The position numbers and the translations under genes were made by a program. Positions 7,143-16,152 of a stretch of DNA of 64,000 nucleotides are shown in pieces (the stretch's first letter is position 1; every line of letters starts with the position of its first letter). The DNA comes from Tolypothrix sp. NIES-4075. GTDB taxonomy: Bacteria; Cyanobacteriota; Cyanobacteriia; Cyanobacteriales; Nostocaceae. The notes under the pieces were generated by a model that was not told the origin of the DNA, searched no databases, and worked only from the letters and a program-made list of their open reading frames with translations. The stretch is taken from positions 403,852-467,851 of the forward strand of contig NZ_BDUC01000004.1 of the NCBI RefSeq assembly GCF_002218085.1, in the 5' to 3' direction.

Positions 7143-8933
7143 CTAATTAGTAACTTTCAATTCGTAGAGGTTCCAGAATGGACCACCAAGAGCAGTGTAC
7201 TTCACACCAGAGAAGCGATCGCGTACTGCTTCTAGATTCAACCGTTCCACCAAATGAATAAACGGCAACTGTTCCGAAGCGATGCGCTGATATTCGTAAT
7301 AATATTGCTTACGCTTGTTTTCATCAACTTCCTGCGCTCCTTTAATATAAAGACGATCAATTTCCTTTTCCCAGTCAGCAGCTTCCCAACCAGTTATCCC
7401 CGACTCTCCCGGTTGTGGAGCAATATTAAATGCGTGAGATGCACCATTAAGTCTCCAGATATTGCTAGCAGAATGAGGTTCAATTCCCCCTCCAGCAAAT
7501 CCACCAAGGTAACAATCCCAATTTTGAGCGACTTTCAGTTTATCTAAATAAGCGTTGAAACTGAGAATTTGCAAATCAACTCTAATCCCTAGTTTAGCCA
7601 AATCCCGTCTGATTTGCGCTGCCATATCTCCTCTAACTTTCCTTTCGGAATTTGTTAGCAAAGTGAATCGTACTTGATTGCCGTCAGCATCTACCAATTG
7701 ATTTGCCGAGTTATATTTGAAGCCTGCTTGTAAAAGTAATTTCTTCGCCTTTTCTGGATCGTGATTGTAAACCTTTAAGCCTTTTTCTGGCGGTAAGAAG
7801 AAAGGGCTTTTAACATAAACAAAGGAATTTTGCAATACACCCAATCCCCGAAAAGCGTTTGTCTTCATCGTTTCGCGGTCAAGGGCATAAGCTATAGCTT
7901 GCCGAAATTCTTTTTTATTAAACCAGCGAGACTTGATTGGATCTACAAAAGGCTGACCCTTGGAATTTTTAGCTTTACTCAGGTTGAAAGCAATAAAAGT
8001 TGTACTTGTATCTGGTCCACCGTTATATATTTTAAACTTCGCTCGCTTTTCCTCTTGTTTGAGTAAACTAAATCCTTCCGGAGCTACTTCTAAATCATCC
8101 AATTGTCCAGAACGAAAACTAATTAACTGGTTATCAGTAGATTCAATAATTTGGTAAACAACTCGCTCAATATAAGGTTGAGGTTTACCTTGAGCATCTT
8201 TGCGCCAATAGTAAGGGTTGCGCTTAAATATCACTCGCTGACTGGGAGTGTAGCTTTCCATTACATAGGGACCGTTGCCAACAATTTCTTTGAGATTGGT
8301 TCCTGTCGTCCACATTGATAGAAACTGGAGATTGCCATCAGAACCCTTGGTTTGGGTAGATTTTTTGAGAATATGAGCCGGCAAAATTTCTATTCCACCT
8401 ACCAAGTTTAAGAAAGGAGCAAACGGTTCCGGTACTCTAAATTCTACTCGGCGATCGTCGAGTTTTTTTACTGTCGGCAACTTACCGCTTTCGCCAATTT
8501 TTAAAGCATCTTTAGTAGGCGTAGGTACTTTGGGATTTAGGTAAACATCGTTGTAGCTAAAAACAATATCATCAGCCGTCATTGGTTGACCATCTGACCA
8601 CTTAAGTCCTGGTCGTAAAGTAATTACAATCCGCTGTCCATTATCAGTAACTTGCCAAGACTCAGCTAAAGCAGGTTCTAGCTTAGTGGTGAGGGGGTTT
8701 AGCGAAATCAATGAGTCAAAAATAAAACCAAAAACGCTATATGCCGACTCATTCAGCGCTGGGTTAAAAGTTGAAGGCTCACCCAACGCAGCGCTGACAA
8801 GTTGCGGGACTTGCGCTGCTTCGGTTTTAAAATTAGCCGGGTTACAGGCACTAACTGTAAGTGCTGTAATTAAAGCCAGAATCACTGATAAACGAAAATG
8901 CCTGATTATGGAAAAGATGCTCGGAAATTTCAT
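7143..8933 (-). CDS. ABC transporter substrate-binding lipoprotein, peptide/nickel family (SBP family 5)
   Basis: A DppA/OppA-like binding protein of about 596 residues. It begins MKFPSIFSII, has a hydrophobic signal ending in a lipobox (LTVSACN, Cys as lipidation site), then family 5 hallmarks: SLNPLTTKLEPALAESW near residue 75, LRPGLKWSDGQPMTADDIVFSY near 110, and IEPHSASNIWR near 490. It should bind peptides or similar solutes in the periplasm. The frame is open to 8981; I chose the ATG at 8933 because it directly precedes the signal peptide, although neither start has a clear ribosome binding site. No permease or ATPase genes lie beside it, so its transporter is encoded elsewhere. Confidence 0.88.
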   Translation of the reverse strand: MKFPSIFSIIRHFRLSVILALITALTVSACNPANFKTEAAQVPQLVSAALGEPSTFNPALNESAYSVFGFIFDSLISLNPLTTKLEPALAESWQVTDNGQRIVITLRPGLKWSDGQPMTADDIVFSYNDVYLNPKVPTPTKDALKIGESGKLPTVKKLDDRRVEFRVPEPFAPFLNLVGGIEILPAHILKKSTQTKGSDGNLQFLSMWTTGTNLKEIVGNGPYVMESYTPSQRVIFKRNPYYWRKDAQGKPQPYIERVVYQIIESTDNQLISFRSGQLDDLEVAPEGFSLLKQEEKRAKFKIYNGGPDTSTTFIAFNLSKAKNSKGQPFVDPIKSRWFNKKEFRQAIAYALDRETMKTNAFRGLGVLQNSFVYVKSPFFLPPEKGLKVYNHDPEKAKKLLLQAGFKYNSANQLVDADGNQVRFTLLTNSERKVRGDMAAQIRRDLAKLGIRVDLQILSFNAYLDKLKVAQNWDCYLGGFAGGGIEPHSASNIWRLNGASHAFNIAPQPGESGITGWEAADWEKEIDRLYIKGAQEVDENKRKQYYYEYQRIASEQLPFIHLVERLNLEAVRDRFSGVKYTALGGPFWNLYELKVTN

Positions 8934-9043
8934 AGTTTCAATATTTGAGTCTTTTGCTAAAGTAATTGAGATTGTAGCCAACCGAGGAAGTTTTGAGTTT
9001 TGCTGAAATACTGAATACCAGTATTTTGTAATATTTCTACAAC

Positions 9044-9565
9044 TTACCGTTTACCAAATTCTTTGGAATTGCTACTTAAAAATACTTTTGTTTCACTAGT
9101 ATGTAAGCGTGCATGGTAAGTTATACACTCTAAAATTAATTTATCCATAATGTGTTTATCCAAAATATTTGTATTTAAATTACCCTGAATAATCTCAATA
9201 TTTAATGTAATTATTTTTGTCTTAGTATTAAGCTGATTAAACGCTGTATCAAAACGTTCTTTAATATCGTTTATTCGATCCAGAAATTTAATTCTAGATT
9301 GGTTTAGCAAGGAACGTAGTAACCTTGAGTTTTCTGAAGTTTTATCTCGCTCGGCTTCATTAATTTGGATATCTAACCTGCGGAGGAAATCTTCGTTGTA
9401 TTTTTCCTCTTGCTCCAATGTTGTAAGAGCTTCAACATAACAAATGCTCGGTATTACTATAGCGATATAAGTAGGCGTATTCAGCAGTAAATTTTGTGCT
9501 TGCGGATCTTGTCCTTTAGCAATGCCCATCAAAAAATTAGTTTCAATGTAAAGTATCACTCGCAA
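9044..9565 (-). CDS. PIN-like domain protein (putative ribonuclease)
   Basis: The 173-residue protein starts with ILYIETNFLMGIAKGQD, the beta-strand and helix of PIN nucleases, with Glu in place of the usual first Asp followed by Asn. Conserved acids follow (CYVEALTTLE near 42; a later DKLILECI near 137). The end, KVFLSSNSKEFG, matches the last PIN strand, where a catalytic Asp is often found but Lys-Glu stands here. The start appears to be TTG, four bases after the stop of the upstream gene, so the two are surely co-transcribed. PIN proteins are often RNases, including VapC toxins; the partner here does not look like a standard antitoxin. Confidence 0.6.
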   Translation of the reverse strand: MRVILYIETNFLMGIAKGQDPQAQNLLLNTPTYIAIVIPSICYVEALTTLEQEEKYNEDFLRRLDIQINEAERDKTSENSRLLRSLLNQSRIKFLDRINDIKERFDTAFNQLNTKTKIITLNIEIIQGNLNTNILDKHIMDKLILECITYHARLHTSETKVFLSSNSKEFGKR

Positions 9566-9568
9566 TTG

Positions 9569-10033
9569 CTAATAAGCTTGAGTAGTTCCGTCTTCTAATA
9601 GTTGTAATAAACCAATATTTGCCATCTTTTTTGTAAAAGGTGGTATTTCCAATTTCCAATGATAAGCTAAGTCACGCAGCCAAGCTTCTGTCAGTCCTCT
9701 AAAATAAAGATTATATATTTTTTTATTACTGAATTCAGGTTCGTAATGACTCAGCACATCAGGAGTATTAAGACAGAGAATCGGTTCTGATAAATGTTTT
9801 CCGTCCCATTTAAAAATCATAATCTTTTCTACGTCAACAAGCATAGCAAAAGGAATCAAAGTTTTTGCAGCTTGCAAGTAATCACTAAGTTGCGAAATAG
9901 CATTTTCTTTTGCCCTTTTTGTTTTGAAGTCAAATGGAAAACCTTGGACTTCAGCTATCAGAATAACTTGCCTATCTTTGTCTAAAGCAACGAAATCAGG
10001 GAAGTCTACATCTTCTAAGTTTCTAGCTTGCAT
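9569..10033 (-). CDS. PD-(D/E)XK nuclease-like protein, first gene of a two-gene unit
   Basis: The 154-residue protein has near its N-terminus FPDFVALDKDRQVILIAEVQG, which fits the PD...(D/E)XK pattern as Asp13 and E-V-Q at about 28-30. A following helix with ISQLSDYLQAAKTLIPFAML resembles cyanobacterial restriction-endonuclease-fold proteins of unknown role. The catalytic Lys is replaced by Gln, which some Uma2-type and type I R-like families tolerate. No membrane segment or signal. It is separated from the PIN-like gene by 3 bp. Function is not known; the fold call is by motif only. Confidence 0.5.
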   Translation of the reverse strand: MQARNLEDVDFPDFVALDKDRQVILIAEVQGFPFDFKTKRAKENAISQLSDYLQAAKTLIPFAMLVDVEKIMIFKWDGKHLSEPILCLNTPDVLSHYEPEFSNKKIYNLYFRGLTEAWLRDLAYHWKLEIPPFTKKMANIGLLQLLEDGTTQAY

Positions 10034-10114
10034 TGTTGTAATTTCCTACCAAGTTCAAGTTTTTTTTAGGCGATCGCACTCTTTAATTACCATCCTAACT
10101 ACTGTTAAATAAAG

Positions 10115-10597
10115 TTACTCAGCCATTAACAAAACAACAGCATAAGCACAAATACCTTCTTCGCGTCCCACCGGACCTAATTTTTCATTAGTCGTGGCTT
10201 TGATACCAACTTGATTCGGTGAAAGATGCAAAACACCTGCTAGTTTGTCGCGCATTTTATCAATATGTGGTTTTAACTTTGGACGTTCTGCGACTACAAC
10301 CGAATCAATATTGCCAATTTGCCAACCGCGATCGCGTATCAGTTTATCTACTTGAGCTAATAAGATTAAACTATCAGCCCCCGCCCATTGAGCATCGCTA
10401 GGGGGGAAATAATGTCCAATATCTCCCAAAGACAAAGCACCCAACATCGCGTCCATAATCGCGTGCGTCAGGACATCAGCATCACTATGTCCGAACAAAC
10501 CAACCTCGTGAGGAATCTTAACACCTCCCAAAATTAAAGAGCGATCACTCACCAGTCGGTGAATATCATAACCGTTACCAATGCGAATATTAGTCAT
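10115..10597 (-). CDS. ispF: 2-C-methyl-D-erythritol 2,4-cyclodiphosphate synthase
   Basis: IspF forms the cyclodiphosphate intermediate of the MEP isoprenoid pathway. At 160 residues it is full length. The metal-binding GYDIHRL (Asp11, His13), HSDADVLTHAIMDAMLGA at about 37 and the trimer-core TTNEKLGPVGREEGI near 135 are all present. It lies just downstream of trmD on the same strand, separated by a 113-bp repeat tract. The ATG at 10597 gives the standard N-terminus. Confidence 0.97.
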   Translation of the reverse strand: MTNIRIGNGYDIHRLVSDRSLILGGVKIPHEVGLFGHSDADVLTHAIMDAMLGALSLGDIGHYFPPSDAQWAGADSLILLAQVDKLIRDRGWQIGNIDSVVVAERPKLKPHIDKMRDKLAGVLHLSPNQVGIKATTNEKLGPVGREEGICAYAVVLLMAE

Positions 10598-10710
10598 TTG
10601 TTAGTTGATGGGTAATGGGTAATGGGTAAGGGGGAATGGGTAATGGGTAATGGGTAATGGGGCATTGGGCATTTATCCCCCACTCCCCCACTCCCTCATC
10701 CCCCCACTCC
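10598..10710. repeat. GGGTAAT tandem repeats and C-rich tract
   Basis: At least six near-perfect heptamers GGGTAAT at 10610-10660, followed by CCCCCACTCC-type units between trmD and ispF. Confidence 0.8.
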
Positions 10711-11391
10711 CTACTCCCCCGAATTCAACAAATCGGGACGGCGTAAGCGTGTTCTTGCAACTTGTTGCTGATAACGCCATTTGGCGATCGCTGCATGATT
10801 ACCGCTAAGTAACACATCAGGTACTTTCCAGCCGCGAAAATTTGCCGGACGGGTATACTGAGGATAGTCTAATAATCCTTCCTCAAAACTTTCTGATTGT
10901 AAAGACTCGGCTTTACCCACAGTTCCGGGAAGCAGCCGCATCACGCCATTAATCAAAGCCATTGCGGGAATTTCTCCACCGGTGAGAACAAAATCACCCA
11001 GAGATACCTCGCGGGTCACTAAATGCAACACTCGCTCATCTACTCCTTCATAATGTCCGCAAATAACAATTAACTGGTCATAATTTGTTGCCAGTTCTCG
11101 TAACAGCGGTTGATTTATCGTTTGACCTTGAGGACTCATCAAAATAACCTCTCTGCGAGGTAAAATCGGTAGCGACTCCACAGCCTTAAAAATGGGTTCT
11201 GGCTTCATCAGCATTCCCACTCCACCGCCATATGGTTCATCATCCACCTTTCGGTGCTTGTCGGTGGTAAAGTCTCGTGGATTAACCAAATTAATTTCGG
11301 CAATTTTTTTGGCTAAGGCTTTACCCAGCAACCCAGAACTGAGAACAGAGATAAACGAGTCAGGAAATAGCGTAACTATATCAAAGCGCAC
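10711..11391 (-). CDS. trmD: tRNA (guanine-N1-)-methyltransferase
   Basis: TrmD methylates G37 of tRNAs using S-adenosylmethionine and prevents frameshifting. The 226-residue protein begins with MRFDIVTLFPDSF from a GTG codon, has PRDFTTDKHRKVDDEPYGGGVGM, the trefoil-knot segments ICGHYEGVDERV and SLGDFVLTGGE, and the C-terminal QYTRPANFRGWKVPDVLLSG. Length and motifs are canonical. ispF follows on the same strand. Confidence 0.97.
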   Translation of the reverse strand: MRFDIVTLFPDSFISVLSSGLLGKALAKKIAEINLVNPRDFTTDKHRKVDDEPYGGGVGMLMKPEPIFKAVESLPILPRREVILMSPQGQTINQPLLRELATNYDQLIVICGHYEGVDERVLHLVTREVSLGDFVLTGGEIPAMALINGVMRLLPGTVGKAESLQSESFEEGLLDYPQYTRPANFRGWKVPDVLLSGNHAAIAKWRYQQQVARTRLRRPDLLNSGE

Positions 11392-12058
11392 AGTAATTCG
11401 TATTCAAGGACACTAATCTTAAATTGGCATGTCTGGGAAAAGAGGGGGAAAGGGGAAAGGGGAAAGAATTATTACCAATGCCCTCTGCCCCCTGCAAGAA
11501 AGCCCGATGCCCCATGCCCAATGCCCCATGCAAGAAAGCCCCTTTCCCGACTTATGTTGCGTCAAAGACTTATGGAGCTTCATCAATAGTATCTAAAAGT
11601 ACCAGATTTATTAGATTTTTTGCGTCGGCAAAAGTTTTTCTAATTACTTAATTTATGTTTAAATATTGTGACAACTACATTTAAATTAATAATCGAAGCG
11701 AGTTAACAACTTCCACCTGATGCATCAAGCCAGCCTCAGAAAAAAGCGTGCGCTCCACCTGCTTTCCCCAAGCGGTATTTTGCCAGTCTGGAAAATTAGG
11801 ACAGGTGAAAAACACTCTTCTTTGCGCTCTCGAAACGGCAAGGGACACTACCGCTCGTTGAAGTACGATCTGAAGGAAGCATCAATTTCTCTCTACCTTC
11901 AGCGCGTGTCTACTACGTCAAGCAACAGAGCAAAGTTGGGAGCAAAAGCTGCAACAAGAGCACCTGTTTAAGTGTCCTCCTTTGAAGCGAAGCGGGAACA
12001 TCATCAGAAAAAATGAACCTTGTTTTATTCATCCGAGGTTGTTGACAGGAGAAACACA
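11392..12058. other. Intergenic region and probable long leader of cphB
   Basis: The left part (11430-11560) is a repeat tract with the G-rich/AAAGAATTATT core and ATGCCCCATGC-type units. From about 11650 to 12058 the DNA is unique. An 83-codon frame at 11720-11971 is rich in Arg, Lys and Ser and shows no domain; I do not call it. A ribosome binding site GACAGGAGA precedes cphB. No GTA-N8-TAC site was found here. Confidence 0.5.
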
Positions 12059-12922
12059 ATGCCGCAATTAAAAGCTAAATCGCTGGAAATGAGGACACCT
12101 CAAGCAACTAAGACCGCCGTTCTAGTTATCGGAGGCGCAGAAGACAAAGTTCACGGACGCGAAATCCTCAGAACTTTTTTTGGACGTGCCGGTGCTAGCA
12201 ATGGCTATATTACAATAATTCCATCAGCCTCCCGCGAACCTGCCATCATTGGTGGTCGGTATACCCGGATTTTTGAAGAAATGGGTGCTAGAAAGGTTGA
12301 GATATTAGACATTCGGGAACGGGATCAGTGTGAAAGCACCGAAACAAAAGCATCCTTAGAAGCCTGTAGCGGGGTGTTTTTGACAGGGGGGGATCAATTG
12401 CGCCTGTGTGGTGTGTTGGCAGATACGCCAGCAATGGAAATTATCAGGCAACGAGTGAGGGCAGGGCAGCTGACCCTCGCAGGTACTTCGGCAGGGGCAG
12501 CAGTGATGGGGCATCATATGATTGCTGGTGGAGGCAGTGGTGAAACACCAAAACGTTCTTTAGTTGATATGGCAACAGGTTTGGGATTTATTCCAGAAGT
12601 GATTGTCGATCAACACTTTCACAATCGCAATCGGATGGGAAGATTAATTAGCGCGATCGCCGCACATCCCGATCGCCTGGGCATTGGCATTGATGAAGAT
12701 ACTTGTGCCATGTTTGAAAGGGATGGTTGGTTGCAAGCTATGGGCAAAGGCAGTGTCACAATTGTCGATCCCACAGAAGTTACTCACACTAACGAACCCC
12801 ATGTTGGAGCCTCAGAACCGCTAACGGTGCATAATTTGCGACTGCATATCCTCAGTCATGGCGATCGCTTCCACCTTTACCAACGCACCGTCCTGCCCGC
12901 TGTACACCGTATTTCCAGCTGA
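12059..12922 (+). CDS. cphB: Cyanophycinase
   Basis: CphB is the exopeptidase that cleaves cyanophycin to beta-Asp-Arg dipeptides, a peptidase S51 family serine enzyme of the cytoplasm. The 287-residue protein has LVIGGAEDK near 22, FLTGGDQLRL near 107, the nucleophile elbow GTSAGA with Ser144, and DQHFHNRNRMGRL near 190. The ATG at 12059 is chosen over 12020 because AGGAGA lies 8 bases upstream and the length fits the family. It directly precedes cphA on the same strand with 182 bp between, the usual cphBA order. The spacer contains an NtcA-type site, so cphA may also be transcribed on its own. Confidence 0.96.
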   Translation: MPQLKAKSLEMRTPQATKTAVLVIGGAEDKVHGREILRTFFGRAGASNGYITIIPSASREPAIIGGRYTRIFEEMGARKVEILDIRERDQCESTETKASLEACSGVFLTGGDQLRLCGVLADTPAMEIIRQRVRAGQLTLAGTSAGAAVMGHHMIAGGGSGETPKRSLVDMATGLGFIPEVIVDQHFHNRNRMGRLISAIAAHPDRLGIGIDEDTCAMFERDGWLQAMGKGSVTIVDPTEVTHTNEPHVGASEPLTVHNLRLHILSHGDRFHLYQRTVLPAVHRISS

Positions 12923-12931
12923 CGGAATAGA

Positions 12932-12945
12932 GTATCTGAGGTTAC
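12932..12945 (+). promoter_or_regulatory. Candidate NtcA-binding site (GTA-N8-TAC) upstream of cphA
   Basis: GTATCTGAGGTTAC matches exactly the consensus GTA-N8-TAC for NtcA, the global nitrogen activator of cyanobacteria. It is 160 bp upstream of the cphA ATG. A good TAN3T -10 box at the ideal spacing of 20-24 bp is not evident, so a transcription start cannot be placed. A perfect match is expected by chance only about once in 4 kb. Confidence 0.5.
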
Positions 12946-13104
12946 ACTGTGTTGACCGCTAATTTCTCGTTAGCTGGAGAAAAATAACAATCATACCATG
13001 TAAAAAGAAAAAACTGTTTGCAATGAACAGTTTAGCGGTCAATTCCAGTATGAAACTAATAGAAAACTAGAATTTAGGTTCCGAATCTCCATCTACCTAT
13101 TCCC

Positions 13105-15795
13105 ATGAGAATCCTCAAGATCCAGACATTACGCGGCCCCAATTACTGGAGCATTCGACGCCACAAGCTCATAGTCATGCGCCTCGATTTAGAAAATCTG
13201 GCCGAGACGCCCTCGAATGAAATTCCTGGCTTCTATGAAGGATTAGTTGAGGCACTGCCAAGTTTGGAGGGTCATTATTGCTCCCCTGGCTGTCGTGGTG
13301 GCTTTTTGTTACGGGTTCGCGAAGGCACCATGATGGGTCACATCGTCGAACACGTAGCCTTAGAACTCCAGGAATTATCCGGAATGCAGGTAGGCTTTGG
13401 TCGGACTCGCGAAACCGCCACACCTGGGGTTTACCAGGTAGTAATTGAATACCTGAATGAAGAAGCCGGACGCTATGCTTCCCGCGCAGCAGTGCGGTTG
13501 TGCCAAAGCATAGTTGATCGAGGTCGTTATCCTAAAGCCGAATTAGACCAAGACTTACAAGACTTAAAAGAATTGTGGCGCGATGCTTCCTTAGGACCTT
13601 CAACAGAAGCAATTGTCAAAGAAGCCGAAAAAAGAGGCATTCCCTGGATGTCTTTGCCAGCACGCTTTTTGATTCAGCTGGGCTACGGGGCTAACCAGAA
13701 ACGGATGCAAGCCACAATGACCGATAATACCAGCATTCTGGGTGTAGAACTCGCTGGCGACAAAGAAGCCACCAAACGCATCTTAGCTGCGTCGGGAGTG
13801 CCAGTCCCCAGAGGCACGGTAATCAACTTCTTGGACGATTTGGAAGAAGCTATAGAACACGTTGGCGGTTTTCCCATCGTCATCAAGCCTTTAGATGGCA
13901 ATCACGGACGCGGGATCACCATTGATATCCGCACCAGAGAAGAAGCTGAAGCCGCATACGATGCCGCCAGACAAGTTTCCCGCTCAATCATTGTTGAGCG
14001 CTATTATGTCGGACGCGACCATAGAGTACTCGTGGTAAATGGTAAAGTCGTAGCAGTAGCTGAACGCGTGCCAGCTCATGTAGTTGGTAACGGCAGATCC
14101 ACCGTAGCTGAACTAATTGACGAAACCAATCAAGACCCAAATCGCGGTGAAGGACATGATAACGTCCTGACAAAAATTGAACTAGACCGCACCAGTTATC
14201 AGCTACTAGAAAGGCAAGGCTACACTCTCAATAGCGTGCCAAATAAAGGTGAGATGTGTTATCTCCGGGCAACTGCTAACCTAAGTACAGGTGGTATTGC
14301 CGTAGACCGCACCGACGAAATCCACCCAGAAACCGTTTGGCTAGCACAACGGGTAGTCAAAATTATCGGTTTAGATATCGCCGGACTTGATGTTGTCACC
14401 ACCGATATTAGCCGTCCTTTGCGCGAAGTTGATGGCGTGATTGTCGAAGTTAACGCTGCCCCAGGTTTCCGAATGCACGTTGCCCCCAGCGTTGGCATTC
14501 CCCGCAATGTTGCTGGCGCAGTCATGGATATGCTGTTTCCCAACGACCAAGCCAGCAGCATTCCTATCCTCACTGTGACCGGTACAAACGGCAAAACCAC
14601 CACTACTCGCCTGCTAGCACACATTTGCAAGCAAACAGGTAAAGTTGTCGGTTATACAACTACAGATGGAACTTATATCGGTGATTACTTAGTGGAGACG
14701 GGAGACAATACAGGTCCCCAAAGCGCTCACTTAATTTTGCAAGACGCAACTGTAGAAGTAGCGGTACTGGAAACGGCTCGCGGCGGTCTTCTGCGCTCAG
14801 GGCTGGGTTTTGAAGCCGCAAATGTGGGTGTAGTATTAAATGTAGCCGCCGACCATTTAGGCATAGGCGATATTGATACTATTGACCAATTGGCAAATCT
14901 TAAGAGTGTGGTAGCCGAATCTGTTTATCCTGATGGCTATGCAGTACTCAATGCCGATGATGTGCGAGTTGCGGCGATGGCAGAAAAAACCAAAGCGAAT
15001 ATTGCTTACTTCACCATGAACCCGGATTCGGATCTGGTGCGAAAGCACATCCAAAAGGGTGGAGTTGCAGCAGTGTATGAAAATGGCTATTTGTCAATAG
15101 TCAAAGGCGATTGGACGCACCGCATCGAAAGGGCAGAAAATATACCTTTGACAATGGGTGGACGTGCGCCATTTATGATTGCTAATGCTTTAGCAGCTTC
15201 TTTGGCAGCGTTTGTGCAAAATGTGACAATTGAACAGATTCGTGCTGGGTTAAAAACCTTCCGCGCTTCTGAGAGTCAAACCCCAGGACGAATGAATTTG
15301 TTTAATTTGGGGAATCACCACGCTTTGGTAGATTATGCCCATAACGCGGCTAGTTATGAAGCTGTGGGTTCATTTGTCCGCAACTGGAATACAGGACAGC
15401 GAATTGGTGTAGTTGGTGGACCAGGCGATCGCCGTGACGAAGACTTTGTTACTTTAGGTAAACTGTCAGCAGATATTTTCGACTACATCATCGTCAAAGA
15501 AGATGATGACACAAGGGGGCGTCCACGAGGTTCAGCTGCGAGTTTGATTACCCAAGGCATCATCCAAGTCAAGCCTAATTGCCGCTATGAAGTCGTTATG
15601 GACGAAACCCAAGCAATTAACAAAGCTTTAGATATGGCTCCAGATAACAGTCTGGTGGTGATTTTACCAGAAAGTGTCAGCCGCGCTATTAAGTTAATTA
15701 AACTGCGCGGTCTAGTTAAAGAGGAGTTGCATCAACCAAGTACTACAACTAATCCTGTGGATTCCCAAATCTCTGTGTTAAATAAGCTGTTATGA
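13105..15795 (+). CDS. cphA: Cyanophycin synthetase
   Basis: CphA polymerises Asp and Arg into multi-L-arginyl-poly-L-aspartate, the nitrogen reserve. The 896-residue protein has the full architecture: an N-terminal domain (1-160) with YCSPGCRGGFLLRV, an ATP-grasp domain (about 215-480) with PLDGNHGRGITIDI and EVNAAPGFRMH, and a Mur-ligase-like domain with the P-loop GTNGKTTTT near 493-501 and its C-terminal part with VDYAHNAASY and GVVGGPGDRRDEDF. It follows cphB. The start MRILKIQTLRGPNYWS is the standard family N-terminus. Expression is probably nitrogen-controlled, given the NtcA-type site upstream. Confidence 0.98.
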   Translation: MRILKIQTLRGPNYWSIRRHKLIVMRLDLENLAETPSNEIPGFYEGLVEALPSLEGHYCSPGCRGGFLLRVREGTMMGHIVEHVALELQELSGMQVGFGRTRETATPGVYQVVIEYLNEEAGRYASRAAVRLCQSIVDRGRYPKAELDQDLQDLKELWRDASLGPSTEAIVKEAEKRGIPWMSLPARFLIQLGYGANQKRMQATMTDNTSILGVELAGDKEATKRILAASGVPVPRGTVINFLDDLEEAIEHVGGFPIVIKPLDGNHGRGITIDIRTREEAEAAYDAARQVSRSIIVERYYVGRDHRVLVVNGKVVAVAERVPAHVVGNGRSTVAELIDETNQDPNRGEGHDNVLTKIELDRTSYQLLERQGYTLNSVPNKGEMCYLRATANLSTGGIAVDRTDEIHPETVWLAQRVVKIIGLDIAGLDVVTTDISRPLREVDGVIVEVNAAPGFRMHVAPSVGIPRNVAGAVMDMLFPNDQASSIPILTVTGTNGKTTTTRLLAHICKQTGKVVGYTTTDGTYIGDYLVETGDNTGPQSAHLILQDATVEVAVLETARGGLLRSGLGFEAANVGVVLNVAADHLGIGDIDTIDQLANLKSVVAESVYPDGYAVLNADDVRVAAMAEKTKANIAYFTMNPDSDLVRKHIQKGGVAAVYENGYLSIVKGDWTHRIERAENIPLTMGGRAPFMIANALAASLAAFVQNVTIEQIRAGLKTFRASESQTPGRMNLFNLGNHHALVDYAHNAASYEAVGSFVRNWNTGQRIGVVGGPGDRRDEDFVTLGKLSADIFDYIIVKEDDDTRGRPRGSAASLITQGIIQVKPNCRYEVVMDETQAINKALDMAPDNSLVVILPESVSRAIKLIKLRGLVKEELHQPSTTTNPVDSQISVLNKLL

Positions 15796-15916
15796 GGTGC
15801 GAAGTCGGTCAGAGAGTGCATAGTCAAAAAGTCCATAGTCCATACTCAAAATATTGACTGTTGAGTGTTGATTTTTGACTTTTAACTTTTGACTGTTGAC
15901 TCTTGACCCTTGACTC
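15796..15916. repeat. TTGACTG/TTGACTT heptamer repeats
   Basis: About ten imperfect 7-bp units of the TTTTGAC/TTGACTG type between about 15853 and 15925, between the convergent cphA and tatA genes. A short tandemly repeated sequence; no terminator hairpin seen. Confidence 0.7.
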
Positions 15917-16099
15917 CTAACTTTTGAAATCTTCTTTTTCTTCCGGACTGTTTTCGTCACTGGGATTTTTCATTTCCTCTTTAAATCCCCTGAGGGTTTT
16001 GCCCAGTGCGCTTCCCAGTTCGGGAATTTTTTTTGGTCCAAAAATTAAAATAGCAACTATAGCGATTACAGCCACTTCCGTCCATCCTAGTCCAAACAT
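15917..16099 (-). CDS. tatA: Twin-arginine translocase subunit TatA/TatE
   Basis: A 60-residue protein with the TatA layout: one N-terminal membrane helix (residues 5-20), the hinge FGPKKIPELG, an amphipathic helix with GKTLRGFKEEM, and a short acidic tail. TatA oligomers form the path for folded twin-arginine substrates across the cytoplasmic or thylakoid membrane. It is the last gene of the leftward kinase-tatA pair but is separated from the kinase by about 50 bp, with an ordinary ATG start. tatC is not in the window. Confidence 0.92.
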   Translation of the reverse strand: MFGLGWTEVAVIAIVAILIFGPKKIPELGSALGKTLRGFKEEMKNPSDENSPEEKEDFKS

Positions 16100-16152
16100 A
16101 TGCGTCTCCTATCAACTCTTCTTTATCTGATATGAAAGGACTGAAGTCCTTA

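Noticed and set aside
11720..11971. 83-codon frame upstream of cphB
   Set aside because: Arg/Ser-rich without domain, weak start signal; more likely leader DNA.
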